This document shows positions 52,249 through 62,215 of a stretch of DNA of 64,000 bases, piece by piece. Under the pieces are notes generated by a model. The model searched no databases. It saw only the letters and a list, made by a program, of their open reading frames with translations, and was not told the origin of the DNA. Position 1 is the first letter of the stretch. The number at the start of each line of letters is the position of its first letter. The position numbers were made by a program, and so were the translations under genes. The DNA comes from JAOUFP01 sp963801505 (GTDB lineage Bacteria; Nitrospirota; Thermodesulfovibrionia; Thermodesulfovibrionales; UBA6898): the NCBI GenBank assembly GCA_963801505.1, contig CAWDEY010000011.1:186001-250000 (forward strand), in the 5' to 3' direction.

Positions 52249-53142
52249 TTAAAGATTTATTTGCAAGGCAGGGCTTCTGGAAATTATTTCTTCAGCCTCT
52301 AATATAATATCCCAGGAATCAGGGGTTGCAAGCAATTTCTTCAGAAATTTTACATTACTGGAGTGCCCTGATTTGCTGGCTATAATGTGGCCATAGATTG
52401 GAAAGCCGAGAAGCGAAAAATCTCCGATGGAATCAAGGACTTTGTGACGGACAAATTCATCAGGGAACCGCAACCCGGTTGAGTTTAAGATTCCGTTTTC
52501 CCCGAGAATAATGGCATTTTCCAAAGACCCGCCTTTTGCCAGGCCGTTTGTGCGAAGGTATTCTATATCTTTCAGAAAACCGAAAGTCCTTGCAGGGGCG
52601 ATTTCCCTTGCAAATGATTCTTCACTGATATCAAGGCTGATCTTCTGCTCTCCTATGCCGTGATGGTTAAAGCTGATCCTGTATGATATTCTAACGCCTT
52701 TATAGGGAAACGCAACTATCTTTGAGTGCCCATCTTCAAATACAAAAGGCCGCTTGATCCTCAGGTAGGGTCTCTTCTTTCCCTGCTTCGCAATGCCTGC
52801 ATTGAGTATTATACTGATAAACTCTGTTGAACTACCATCAAGTATTGGTATTTCAGGACCGTTGACCTCTATGTATATATTATCTATGCCAAGTCCAGCA
52901 AGGGCAGCCATTAGATGTTCAATAGTCCTGATCTTTATGCCGTTATTGCCGATTGTGGTTGCAAAGGCAGTATCAATGACTGAACCTACATATGCCTTTG
53001 TGACCATAGGCTTGTCAGTTCTGATGAATATTACCCCTGTATCCCTCGATGCAGGCTTCAGTGTTACCCTGGCGAACTTGCCGGTATGAAGACCAATGCC
53101 TTCAAAGGATATTTCATTCTTAATTGTTCTTTGAGCTCTCAT
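52249..53142 (-). CDS. lpxC: UDP-3-O-acyl-GlcNAc deacetylase LpxC
   Basis: LpxC is the zinc deacetylase that commits UDP-GlcNAc to lipid A. The 297-residue protein has GIGLHTGKFARVTLKPA, the zinc His in IRTIEHLMAALAG, and FVRHKVLDSIGDFSLLG with the remaining ligands His and Asp and a catalytic Asp. Full length. It is not fused to FabZ. Its presence shows a lipopolysaccharide-bearing outer membrane. Confidence 0.96.
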   Translation of the reverse strand: MRAQRTIKNEISFEGIGLHTGKFARVTLKPASRDTGVIFIRTDKPMVTKAYVGSVIDTAFATTIGNNGIKIRTIEHLMAALAGLGIDNIYIEVNGPEIPILDGSSTEFISIILNAGIAKQGKKRPYLRIKRPFVFEDGHSKIVAFPYKGVRISYRISFNHHGIGEQKISLDISEESFAREIAPARTFGFLKDIEYLRTNGLAKGGSLENAIILGENGILNSTGLRFPDEFVRHKVLDSIGDFSLLGFPIYGHIIASKSGHSSNVKFLKKLLATPDSWDIILEAEEIISRSPALQINL

Positions 53143-53269
53143 GATAATTATATATTTATAGAAGCAAATATTATGCCAGATAAAATATTCTTTGTTATCA
53201 AGGATTGGATCTGCGCCTGGTGTAGAGAAATATACTCAGATGTATAATGTTCGCAACAGTAGAGAAAGA

Positions 53270-54652
53270 TTAGTACGCACCGCCTACAATAATTTCAGGT
53301 ATTCTGAGGGTAGGCATGGCATCTGTAACAGGCACACCCTGAGCATCCTTCCCGCAGGTGCCTATTGAAAAACCAAGATCATCCCCTACCATATCGATGA
53401 TCTGCAATATCTGCAGGCCGTTGCCTGTGAGGGTTGCACCCCTGACCGGATCGCCTATAAGTCCTTTTTCTATCAGATACCCTTCCTGGACGTCAAAGAC
53501 AAAATCGCCTGTTACTGTGTTTACCTGTCCTCCCCCCATCTTCTCAACAAAAAGCCCTTTTTCCGTAGAGCAGAGGACCTGTTTTGCCGGGGTTGTTCCT
53601 TCTGTTATAAAGGTATTCGTCATCCTGGGAATAGGTCTGTGCTGATACGATTCACGCCTGCCGTTGCCGGTTGAGCTGACGCCGTCTTTCATTGCCGATA
53701 GCTTGTCATACATGTAGTTTTTCAGCACCCCTTTTTCAACCAGCACTGTCCTTTGGGAAGGTGTCCCCTCATCGTCAAAACAGAAGGACCCCCGTTTCCC
53801 GGGTAGTGTAGAGTCATCTACAACTGTAATGAGATCTGAGGCCACCTTGCTGCCTGATTTATTGGAAAAGACCGAAAGCCCCTGCTGCGAAAGATCGGCC
53901 TCAAGACCGTGTCCGATCGCCTCATGAATCATAGTTCCTCCGGCATGTGAAGATATGACAGCAGGCATTTTTCCGCCAGGTGCCTTTCGGGCGTTAAGCA
54001 TCATAATCGCGCGTTTTGCTGCCTTCAGTCCCAGTTCCTCTATATCCATATCTTCGAAAAGTTCAAAACCGATCAGTCCGCCCGCGGATTCATATGCGGT
54101 CTGAATAATGTCTTCCTGGGCTGCGACGACCTGAATTACTAGGGTAGTATAGGTCCTGTTATCTTCAGAAATGAAGCCTTCCGAGGTTGCTATCCGGACC
54201 TTTTGCAAGGTGTCACGGTATATTACTGTTACCTGTTTTATCCTGTTGTCAAAGCTTCTCGTTATGTTGTCAGCATCCCTGACAAGGGATATTTTCTGCT
54301 TAACAGATATATCATCCGGAGAAAGTTTTATTTTAAAATTTACGGTTGGTCTGGATGTCGTCAGGTCCATTACAGAAGGCAGGGCCTTACCCGCAGCCAC
54401 CCTGCTCACTTCCGAGGCTGCCTGCAGCAGTGCTTCCCTGGACATGTCATTGCTGAAGGCATAAGCGGTCTTACCCCTTGCGATAAGCCGGATGCCTGTT
54501 CCGGCTTCAGTGCCATAAGCAATTTTTTCAAGCTTTCTGTCTTCTAAAACAAGAGAGGTATGTCTGCGGTGCTCTGTGAAAATATCAGCATATTCACCGC
54601 CGTTTGAAAGTGCCCTGTTTATCAATGAAATCTGGAGTTCTCTATCTGTCAT
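53270..54652 (-). CDS. tldD: TldD metalloprotease subunit
   Basis: TldD, usually with TldE/PmbA, degrades small proteins and processes ribosomally made peptides. The 460-residue protein has the zinc motif HEAIGHGLEADL near residues 238-249 (HExxxH), FDDEGTPSQRT, and the C-terminal GICGKDAQG-like end (FSIGTCGKDAQGVPV). Full length. TldE is not in this window. It lies just upstream of lpxC on the same strand. Confidence 0.93.
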   Translation of the reverse strand: MTDRELQISLINRALSNGGEYADIFTEHRRHTSLVLEDRKLEKIAYGTEAGTGIRLIARGKTAYAFSNDMSREALLQAASEVSRVAAGKALPSVMDLTTSRPTVNFKIKLSPDDISVKQKISLVRDADNITRSFDNRIKQVTVIYRDTLQKVRIATSEGFISEDNRTYTTLVIQVVAAQEDIIQTAYESAGGLIGFELFEDMDIEELGLKAAKRAIMMLNARKAPGGKMPAVISSHAGGTMIHEAIGHGLEADLSQQGLSVFSNKSGSKVASDLITVVDDSTLPGKRGSFCFDDEGTPSQRTVLVEKGVLKNYMYDKLSAMKDGVSSTGNGRRESYQHRPIPRMTNTFITEGTTPAKQVLCSTEKGLFVEKMGGGQVNTVTGDFVFDVQEGYLIEKGLIGDPVRGATLTGNGLQILQIIDMVGDDLGFSIGTCGKDAQGVPVTDAMPTLRIPEIIVGGAY

Positions 54653-54759
54653 CTATAGTGCCCATGAATGTAAAAACAGCTCTTCGCTTCAAAAATTACC
54701 TCAAAAAAAATATAATGTAAGCTATTATAACACTAAAGAAGACAATCACGAAAATTGTC

Positions 54760-54835
54760 GTCATTCCGGCTTGTCCGGAAGCGGCTATTTTTGTAACGCA
54801 TTGGGAAAGAAGGGTCCCGGACAAGCCGGAATGAC
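54760..54835. repeat. Perfect inverted repeat, MITE-like
   Basis: GTCATTCCGGCTTGTCCGG (54760-54778) and its exact complement (54817-54835) flank a 38-base loop. It lies in the divergent gap between tldD and mtnP. Same GTCATTCC-type family as the 1269-1386 element. Confidence 0.8.
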
Positions 54836-54939
54836 AGTTTTAAGGTATTATAGGACTATTTACTAATACACTGAAGATAATATGCTCGGTAATTTCTGAG
54901 GCCATTGCTGCCTGTTAAGCTAAGCAAAGAGGAGGTTTT

Positions 54940-55725
54940 ATGCCGGTTTTAGGAGTAATAGGAGGAAGTGGTATATATGATATTCCTGGTCTCGATATCA
55001 CCGATTCTGTAAAACTGACTACACCTTACGGAGAGCCTTCCGATTTATACAGGATAGGGAAAGCAGGCGACACCGAGGTAGCATTTTTGCCAAGGCACGG
55101 CTCAATGCATCATATCCAGCCGCATAAGATAAATTACCGGGCGAATATATGGGGGTTCAGGGAGCTAGGCGTCAACAAAATCCTTTCCATCGGAGCTTCG
55201 GGCGGTATAAGCTCTGCAATGGGGCCCGGCAGTATTGTGGCCCATGACCAGATAATCGATATGACCTCAGGAAGAGATTCTACGTTCCATGATGAAGAAG
55301 AGGTGGTGCATGTGGATTTTACAGATCCATTTTGTCCTGACTTGCGGGAGCATATTTTTGCCGCATCGAAAAATGCCGGCATAAGGGTCACCGGAAAGGG
55401 CACCTATATATGCGTTAGCGGCCCGAGACTGGAGACTGCGGCAGAGATCAGGGCCTTCTCTTTGCTGGGTGCTGATATGGTCGGCATGACCGGAATGCCG
55501 GAGGCTGTTTTGGCCAGAGAACTGGAGATATGTTTTGCGGCAATATCCGTTATAACAAACCATGCTGCCGGGATATCCGGGGAAAAGCTTACAGCAACTG
55601 AGGTTGCTCAATCAATGAAAGCATCGACTGAAAAAATAAAGAGCCTGCTCAGGGCTTTTTTTGCGATGGATTTTTCCGCCTCAACCTGCACCTGCGGTCA
55701 GGCATTAAAAGATGCAAGGATGTGA
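54940..55725 (+). CDS. mtnP: S-methyl-5'-thioadenosine phosphorylase family protein
   Basis: The 261-residue protein is in the MTAP/PNP family and splits methylthioadenosine (or methylthioinosine) with phosphate. Blocks are GVIGGSGIYDI, the phosphate motif LPRHGSMH, IGASGGISS, YICVSGPRLETAAEIR, and MVGMTGMPEAVLARELE. GAGGAGG precedes the ATG. MTAP versus MTI phosphorylase specificity rests on few residues and is not settled. Confidence 0.88.
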   Translation: MPVLGVIGGSGIYDIPGLDITDSVKLTTPYGEPSDLYRIGKAGDTEVAFLPRHGSMHHIQPHKINYRANIWGFRELGVNKILSIGASGGISSAMGPGSIVAHDQIIDMTSGRDSTFHDEEEVVHVDFTDPFCPDLREHIFAASKNAGIRVTGKGTYICVSGPRLETAAEIRAFSLLGADMVGMTGMPEAVLARELEICFAAISVITNHAAGISGEKLTATEVAQSMKASTEKIKSLLRAFFAMDFSASTCTCGQALKDARM

Positions 55726-55784
55726 AGGAGGACCGGGGACTTGCGATACTATTTTATAAAATATTCTGGCGGCAAAATTAAACA

Positions 55785-57155
55785 GTGCAGAAGATCCTGA
55801 TTGTTGAAGATAAAGAATCTATGGCCCAGATGCTCAGGGAAACTCTTGAGTCTGAAGGATACAGCATTGTTATTGCAAGGGACGGACAGGAAGGGACAAG
55901 ACAAATAAAGGAAAACCGGTTCGACCTTGTTCTGACTGACTTGAAGCTTCCGAAAAAGGACGGCCTGGAGGTCCTTAAGTCCTCAAAAACCGAAAACCCG
56001 CTTGCCCCTGTGATAGTAATGACCGCCTTTGGGACTATCGAGACTGCTGTTACCGCGATTAAAGAAGGCGCATTTGATTTTATTACAAAGCCCTTTGATA
56101 CAGACCATCTGCTTTTGCTTATGAAGCGCGCGCTTGAGACACAGCGGATGATTACTGAAAATATTCTGCTAAAGGATGAGCTGTCCTCGAAATACGGAAT
56201 CCAGAAGATAATCGGGAAAAGTCCGGCAATTCATGAAGTAGCCCAAAAGGTCCGGAAAGTGGCTACTGCAAAAACAACGGTTTTTCTGTTTGGAGAAAGC
56301 GGCACAGGGAAGGAGCTGTTTGCACGGGCCATCCACAATCTGAGCAATAGAAGCGAATATCCCTTTGTACCCATAAACTGCGCTGCAATACCCGGAGAAC
56401 TCCTGGAGACAGAACTCTTTGGACATGAAAAAGGCTCATTTACAGGCGCAGGCGCAAGGAAACTCGGGAAATTTGAGCTTGCAGATAAAGGGACCATATT
56501 CCTTGATGAAGTCGCGGAGATGGACCTTTCACTTCAGGCCAAATTACTGCGTGCAATTCAGGAGGGAGAGATCGAAAGAGTCGGGGCCGTAAAGTCGATC
56601 AGCATCGATGTGAGGATTATTGCTGCGAGCAACAGAGACATTGAAAAGGCGGTTGATGAAAAATTATTCAGGGAAGACCTGTTTTACCGTCTGAACGTTT
56701 TCCCGATTATAATACCCCCTTTGCGGGAGCGAAAGGATGATGTACCGCTGCTAGTTGACTATTTCGTCGATAAATATTGCACTGAGTTGAGATCAGGCAA
56801 GAAGACTGTCGCGCCAGATGCTATGGAACTGTTGATCAATTATCAGTGGAAAGGGAATGTCAGGGAACTCGAAAACTGCATTGAAAGGGCCATAATTCTC
56901 TGTGAAGGGGACTTAATAACCCCTGACAATATCGTCTTAAACAGACAGATGCTTTTTGAAAGCTCACTGGCCAATCTGCCGATGGATGGTCCTCTTGAGG
57001 ATTCTGTCAGGGAGGCTGTGAGGATTGCGGAAACGCAGCGGATAAGCAAGGCCTTAAAGGAAACAAAGGGAAACAAAAGCAGGGCATCCGAACTTTTGCA
57101 GGTGAGTTACAAAACCCTTCTGACCAAGATAAAGGAATACAGGATCGAATCCTGA
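55785..57155 (+). CDS. Sigma-54-dependent response regulator, orphan
   Basis: Starts at a GTG at 55785. Domains: receiver (D52 in LVLTDLKLPKK), AAA+ with GESGTGKE at 170-177, GSFTGA at 217-222 in place of GAFTGA, FLDEVAEMD, and a Fis-type helix-turn-helix (KSRASELLQVSYKTLLTKI). 456 residues. No kinase is adjacent. It closely resembles the regulator at 10546 but has its own context after mtnP. Targets unknown. Confidence 0.93.
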   Translation: MQKILIVEDKESMAQMLRETLESEGYSIVIARDGQEGTRQIKENRFDLVLTDLKLPKKDGLEVLKSSKTENPLAPVIVMTAFGTIETAVTAIKEGAFDFITKPFDTDHLLLLMKRALETQRMITENILLKDELSSKYGIQKIIGKSPAIHEVAQKVRKVATAKTTVFLFGESGTGKELFARAIHNLSNRSEYPFVPINCAAIPGELLETELFGHEKGSFTGAGARKLGKFELADKGTIFLDEVAEMDLSLQAKLLRAIQEGEIERVGAVKSISIDVRIIAASNRDIEKAVDEKLFREDLFYRLNVFPIIIPPLRERKDDVPLLVDYFVDKYCTELRSGKKTVAPDAMELLINYQWKGNVRELENCIERAIILCEGDLITPDNIVLNRQMLFESSLANLPMDGPLEDSVREAVRIAETQRISKALKETKGNKSRASELLQVSYKTLLTKIKEYRIES

Positions 57156-57252
57156 TCTCAAAATCCTCATTAAGTCTTGACATTTTTTATTTTTTACGAT
57201 TATACGCAGGGGATTTTCTGACAAGTGACTTTACAGTATCGCGGTGATTGCC

Positions 57253-57282
57253 TTGACAGTATAAACCACTTGCAATTATTAT
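57253..57282 (+). promoter_or_regulatory. Sigma-70-like promoter upstream of yebC
   Basis: TTGACA (57253-57258), 18-base spacer, TATTAT (57277-57282). A second candidate lies at 57177-57205 (TTGACA, 17 bases, TTATAC). Confidence 0.55.
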
Positions 57283-57371
57283 AAAAAAAGAATTATACGA
57301 GGGTCCGGTTCTGTAATACGACAGGAAGAGCTCGATAAGAAAAACTAAATCAGGTTAATCTGGAGGAATTT

Positions 57372-58127
57372 GTGTCAGGACATTCCAAATGGGCGTCGAT
57401 AAAACACAAGAAGGCCAATACCGACGCAAAAAGAGGGAAGGTATTTACAAAGGTAGTGAAAGAGATCGCGATCGCGGCACGGCTTGGCGGCGGTGATCCT
57501 GGTGGCAATCCCAGATTGCGTACTGCAATTGAAAAGGCAAAAGAAGCTAACATGCCCCATGACAATATAAAGAAAGCCATCATGAAGGGCACAGGAGAAC
57601 TTCCCGGAGTTACATATGAAGAATTTGTCTATGAGGGATATGGGCCCGGAGGAGTAGCTATCATCATAGAAGTCCTGACCGATAACAAAAACAGGACTCT
57701 CCCGGAAATACGCATGCTTATGTCAAAGGGCGGCGGCAGTCTCGGTGAGACAGGGTGCGTTTCATGGATGTTTGACAAAAAGGGCTATATCCTGGTCAAT
57801 AAGGCAAAGGCTTCAGAGGACTCGGTGATGTCAGTCGCTCTTGAGGCAGGGGCTGAAGACATGAAAAATGAACCTCAGGAAGATAATTATGAGATCATTA
57901 CTGTTCCTGAAGAAATGCCCAATGTGAAAATTGCGCTTGACCAGGCAAATATCCCCATCGAATCTTCAGAGGTGACCATGATCCCCCAGAATTACGTTGT
58001 CCTGGATGAAAAACACGCTGAACAGATGCTGCGGCTTATGGACGCGCTTGAGGACCATGAAGATATTCAGAATGTATATTCCAACTTTGATATCCCTGAC
58101 GAAGTTGCCGAAAAAATCGGCAGATAA
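57372..58127 (+). CDS. yebC: YebC/PmpR family transcriptional/translational regulator
   Basis: Starts at a GTG after TCTGGAGG. The 251-residue protein has the family start GHSKWASIKHKKANTDAKRG, the glycine-rich GGGDPGGNPRLRTAIEKAK, and YEGYGPGGVAIIIEVLTDN. Members bind DNA and also help ribosomes through stalling Pro-rich stretches. In many genomes it precedes ruvC; here DUF502 and glmU follow. Confidence 0.95.
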   Translation: MSGHSKWASIKHKKANTDAKRGKVFTKVVKEIAIAARLGGGDPGGNPRLRTAIEKAKEANMPHDNIKKAIMKGTGELPGVTYEEFVYEGYGPGGVAIIIEVLTDNKNRTLPEIRMLMSKGGGSLGETGCVSWMFDKKGYILVNKAKASEDSVMSVALEAGAEDMKNEPQEDNYEIITVPEEMPNVKIALDQANIPIESSEVTMIPQNYVVLDEKHAEQMLRLMDALEDHEDIQNVYSNFDIPDEVAEKIGR

Positions 58128-58146
58128 CCTTGAGCATTCATAACAG

Positions 58147-58770
58147 ATGATGGGCTCATCTCTCAGCGCCACATTCAAAAGAAAATTTATCGCAGGTCTT
58201 TTTGTCTCGATCCCTGCAATTATCACGATTCTGGTCATAGGCAAGTTTTTTATTTTTGTCGACAGTCTGCTTGAGCCCTTCTATTTCAGGATACTCGGTT
58301 ATTATACGCCTGGAATGGGATTTGTCTCCGCAATCTTCCTTATCTTCCTTATAGGTATCATATCCACAAATGTATTCGGCAAGAAAGTCATAAAAGGCCT
58401 GGAAAATATTTTTTTAAAGCTGCCTGTTTTCAAGGGCTTCTATACAGCCATCAAACAACTTGTGGACGCCTTCTCTCCTGAGAGCAAAACTACTTCTTTT
58501 AAAAGGTTTGTCATCATCGAATATCCAAGAAAAGGCGCATATGCTTTCGGGTTCCTTACCAAAGAAAGTACGGTCATGGACCTACAAAACGGAACTGAAT
58601 TATGCCTGAGGGCTGTTTATATCCCGACAAATAACCTTTATCTGGGTGAAATAGTGCTTGTGAGCGAAGGGGATGTTTTTTATACTGCCATCCCGATCGA
58701 CGAGGGGATAAAGATAATACTTTCAGGAGGGATAGCCTCGCCCAACATGATCGGGGAGGTCCGTAAATGA
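58147..58770 (+). CDS. DUF502 membrane protein
   Basis: The 207-residue protein has two N-terminal transmembrane helices (about 15-37 and 56-80) and then a soluble part with YTAIKQLVDAF and LYIPTNNLYLGEI-type strands, a DUF502 pattern (putative membrane anchor with a C-terminal beta domain). It starts 19 bases after yebC and overlaps glmU by four bases. Function unknown. Confidence 0.8.
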   Translation: MMGSSLSATFKRKFIAGLFVSIPAIITILVIGKFFIFVDSLLEPFYFRILGYYTPGMGFVSAIFLIFLIGIISTNVFGKKVIKGLENIFLKLPVFKGFYTAIKQLVDAFSPESKTTSFKRFVIIEYPRKGAYAFGFLTKESTVMDLQNGTELCLRAVYIPTNNLYLGEIVLVSEGDVFYTAIPIDEGIKIILSGGIASPNMIGEVRK

Positions 58771-60167
58771 ATACCGCCTGTGTAATACTTGCAGCTGGTC
58801 TCGGAAAGAGAATGGACTCACACCTTCCCAAGGTATTGCATAAGGTGTGCGGAATACCGATGCTTCAGTGCGTTACAGATACTGCCCGAAAACTGAAAAC
58901 CGGGAAGATTGTGGTAGTGACCGGAAAACATGGTGATCTCATAAAAAAAGCCCTTGAATCGCCGGACATTTCCTATGCGCTGCAGAAAGAGCCAAAAGGC
59001 ACAGGTCATGCCCTTATGTCTGCAAAACAGGACCTCAAGGATTTTAAGGGGATTCTGATAGTTCTAAATGGTGACACGCCGCTTGTAAGTGCTGAAACAA
59101 TAAAAAAATTTCGTAAATTGCATATGAAAAACAAAAGTGCAGTTTCTGTACTTTCCTTCCAGGCTGAAAACCCTGATGATTACGGGAGGATCGTACGGAA
59201 CGCTTCAGGACAGGTCCTGTCGATTGTGGAACAGAAAGACGCTGACGCAATTCAGCAAAAGATACACGAGGTCAATAGCGGGGTGTATGCCATAAATCAT
59301 GACCTTCTGCCTCTTGTGGAAAATATAAAGATAAACAAAAAGAAGGGCGAATATTATCTTACTGACATAGTTGCTGCTGCATTGGAAAGAGGGTTAAAGA
59401 CATCGGCTTATTGCATAGGCTCTGAAGAGGAATTTATGGGCGTAAACACAAGGGAGGAACTTTACCGGGCCTCTCTGTTAATGAAAAAAAAATTGGCAGA
59501 GCGATGGGCCGGCAAGGGAGTGATCTTTATTGACATGGGTTCGGTTTTCATACATGCCGGTGTCACCATTGGAAAAGATACTACGGTCTATCCCAACGTA
59601 TATCTCGAAGGACGCACCAAAATAGGAAGAGGAACGACCATATATCCTAATGTAAGGATAGTGGACAGCGAAATCGGCGACAACGTCGTGATAATGGATT
59701 CAACTGTAATAGAGGGTTCAATAGTAAAAAACAAGGCATCCGTCGGCCCCTTTGCACGTATAAGACCAGGATCTGAAATCGGTACAGAGGCCAGGATAGG
59801 AAATTTTGTGGAACTCAAAAAAACCGTTATAGGAAAGTCCAGCAAGGCATCCCATTTAAGCTATCTCGGTGATGCAAGAATCGGCAGGGATGTCAATATC
59901 GGTGCGGGAACGATAACCTGCAATTACGACGGAGAAACAAAACATAGCACGCTTATTGAAAATGGGGTCTTTGTCGGCAGCGATACTCAGTTAGTTGCCC
60001 CGGTAAAAATAGGTAAAGGCGCATACATAGGCGCTGGCTCCACCATTGTCAAGGATGTACCGCCAGGGGCACTGGCTTTAAGCAGATCCAAGCAGACACA
60101 TATCAGCGAATGGGCAAAAAAATGGCAGAAGAAAATCAAAAATAAAAAGTCAAAAGTGTCAAAATAA
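58767..60167 (+). CDS. glmU: Bifunctional GlmU, UDP-GlcNAc synthesis
   Basis: GlmU acetylates glucosamine-1-phosphate and couples it to UTP. The 466-residue protein has the N-terminal pyrophosphorylase (LAAGLGKRM, LNGDTPLV, EVNSGVY) and the C-terminal left-handed beta helix with hexapeptide repeats (IGRGTTIYPNV, IGNFVELKKTVIG) and the acetyl-CoA site around NYDGETKHST. Full length. It is followed about 125 bases later by glmS; both supply cell-wall and lipid A precursors. Confidence 0.96.
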   Translation: MNTACVILAAGLGKRMDSHLPKVLHKVCGIPMLQCVTDTARKLKTGKIVVVTGKHGDLIKKALESPDISYALQKEPKGTGHALMSAKQDLKDFKGILIVLNGDTPLVSAETIKKFRKLHMKNKSAVSVLSFQAENPDDYGRIVRNASGQVLSIVEQKDADAIQQKIHEVNSGVYAINHDLLPLVENIKINKKKGEYYLTDIVAAALERGLKTSAYCIGSEEEFMGVNTREELYRASLLMKKKLAERWAGKGVIFIDMGSVFIHAGVTIGKDTTVYPNVYLEGRTKIGRGTTIYPNVRIVDSEIGDNVVIMDSTVIEGSIVKNKASVGPFARIRPGSEIGTEARIGNFVELKKTVIGKSSKASHLSYLGDARIGRDVNIGAGTITCNYDGETKHSTLIENGVFVGSDTQLVAPVKIGKGAYIGAGSTIVKDVPPGALALSRSKQTHISEWAKKWQKKIKNKKSKVSK

Positions 60168-60292
60168 TCAATTCAGGTTTAAAAAGGACTTAAGATGAAC
60201 GTAAACGTGGAAAAAATAGTCCTCGGAGGTATTGGAAACAAAGGATTTTTTTCTTGCCTCTTGCTTCTGAATTCCGGCTTCCGGCTTGTTTT

Positions 60293-62119
60293 ATGTGCGG
60301 AATAATCGGCTATATAGGCGGCCGGAACGCTGTCAGCGTTATTCTGGAAGGGCTCAAACGCCTTGAATACAGGGGATATGACTCGGCCGGTATAGCTTTT
60401 TTCTCTGAAAAGGGTATAGATGTCATACGCTGCAAGGGAAAAATAAAAAACCTGGCGTCACTAGTAGAGGAAAAGAGCCTGATGAGCGAAGGAGGGATAG
60501 GACATACACGGTGGGCGACCCACGGCAGGCCTTCTGAAGAGAATGCGCATCCTCACCGCTCAGACGGCATTGTCCTTGTTCATAACGGCATTATCGAAAA
60601 TTACCTGTCCCTGAAAAAGAAACTGACGGACAAGGGATATGCGTTTGAATCGGATACCGACACAGAGGTTCTGTGTCATCTCATCAGGGATTATGCTGAA
60701 AAACTTCCGATTGAAGACGCCGTCAGGGCAGCCCTGAAAGAGGTGAAAGGGGCCTATGCCATCGCTGTCGTGACCGAGAAGGAACCAAATAAGATAATCG
60801 GCGTCAGGAAAGACAGCCCGCTTGTTGTAGGGCTTGGAGACGGGGAATATTTTCTGGCCTCAGATGTGCCTGCTTTTTTGCATTATTCTAGAGATGTGAT
60901 GTTCCTCGACGAAGGTGAGATGGTTGTGCTTACCCGTGACGGAGTGGTTGTTACAGACCTTGAGGGAATGCCTGTGCATAAAGAGGTGAAATCCATAACC
61001 TGGAGTCCTTCAATGGCTGAAAAAGGCGGTTACAGGCATTTCATGCTCAAGGAGATATTCGAACAGCCGCGTGCTGTAGGCGATACTATCAGGGGAAGAC
61101 TTTCCATGGAAGACAGCCGGGTAAACCTGGATGAGTTCGGACTGTCAGCGGATTTCCTGAAGAGAATCAATAAGATTTTTATAGTGGCCTGCGGGACTTC
61201 ATGGCATGCCGGTCTTGCGGGTAAATATATGATAGAAGATCTTGCGAGGATACCTGTTGAGGTAGATGTCGCATCAGAGTTCAGATACCGTAAGCCTCTT
61301 ATTAACTCTGAACACCTGATGGTAGTCATAACACAATCGGGTGAAACCGCCGACACGCTTGCGGCACAGCGTGAGGCAAGCAGGCTCGGCGCAAAGACGC
61401 TCACTATATGCAATGTCGTGGGCAGTACCTCGGCCAGAGAGGCCGACGCAGTTTTCTACACGCATTCAGGCCCTGAAATAGGGGTTGCATCTACAAAGGC
61501 GTTTCTCACCCAGGTCATGTCCCTGTATCTCCTGGCCATAGCCCTCGGGCAGTTAAAGGGCACTCTGGGCATTGAGGACTCACGTGAACTGCTCAGAGAG
61601 CTTCTCCTGATGCCGGGTAAAATCGAAAAAACACTGGCAACTGACGAAGCAATCAAAGTCATAGCAAAAGACTATTTCAGGGCAAAGGGCTTTATTTATC
61701 TTGGCAGGGGTATAAACTACCCTATAGCGCTTGAGGGGGCGCTTAAGCTCAAGGAGATTTCTTATATCCACGCTGAAGGTTACCCTGCAGGCGAGATGAA
61801 GCATGGTCCAATAGCTCTAATAGATGAAGAACTGCCGGTGGTCATGCTGGCGCCTAAAGACAGCCTGTTTGAAAAGATGATGAGTAGCGTCCAGGAGGTT
61901 AACAGCAGGGGAGGGAATGTCATCGCAATAACAGATGAAAGCAACGGCGACGTTTGCGAAATAGCAAAAAACTGTGTTCTGGTCCCTGATTCCAATCCTT
62001 ATTTAACGCCTATGCTCCTGGCAATACCCCTTCAGTTACTTGCTTATCATATAGGTGTACTTAGGGGATGCGATGTCGACCAGCCAAGAAACCTTGCGAA
62101 AAGCGTTACTGTGGAGTAA
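60293..62119 (+). CDS. glmS: Glutamine-fructose-6-phosphate aminotransferase GlmS
   Basis: GlmS makes glucosamine-6-phosphate. The start at 60293 puts the catalytic Cys directly after Met (MCGIIGYIGG); a longer frame from 60254 would bury it. The 608-residue length equals E. coli GlmS. The N-terminal glutaminase has TRWATHGRPSEENAHPH; the SIS domains have CGTSWHAGL, QSGETADT and the C-terminal KSVTVE end. No glmS ribozyme was recognised upstream. Confidence 0.97.
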   Translation: MCGIIGYIGGRNAVSVILEGLKRLEYRGYDSAGIAFFSEKGIDVIRCKGKIKNLASLVEEKSLMSEGGIGHTRWATHGRPSEENAHPHRSDGIVLVHNGIIENYLSLKKKLTDKGYAFESDTDTEVLCHLIRDYAEKLPIEDAVRAALKEVKGAYAIAVVTEKEPNKIIGVRKDSPLVVGLGDGEYFLASDVPAFLHYSRDVMFLDEGEMVVLTRDGVVVTDLEGMPVHKEVKSITWSPSMAEKGGYRHFMLKEIFEQPRAVGDTIRGRLSMEDSRVNLDEFGLSADFLKRINKIFIVACGTSWHAGLAGKYMIEDLARIPVEVDVASEFRYRKPLINSEHLMVVITQSGETADTLAAQREASRLGAKTLTICNVVGSTSAREADAVFYTHSGPEIGVASTKAFLTQVMSLYLLAIALGQLKGTLGIEDSRELLRELLLMPGKIEKTLATDEAIKVIAKDYFRAKGFIYLGRGINYPIALEGALKLKEISYIHAEGYPAGEMKHGPIALIDEELPVVMLAPKDSLFEKMMSSVQEVNSRGGNVIAITDESNGDVCEIAKNCVLVPDSNPYLTPMLLAIPLQLLAYHIGVLRGCDVDQPRNLAKSVTVE

Positions 62120-62215
62120 TGGCATTGCATTTTAGGCCCGGGTGTAGATTTAAAATGCTTAAATCTGTTATCCTAATAAGGAGTTTGAAGTAAATAGGTA
62201 TCAAAAGAAAGTTTA

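Noticed and set aside
60168..60292. glmS ribozyme
   Set aside because: The 125-bp gap is too short and lacks the conserved core.
60195..60302. Small frame MNVNVEKIVLGG... between glmU and glmS
   Set aside because: It overlaps the glmS start, has no family likeness, and its C-terminal part is the glmS leader.
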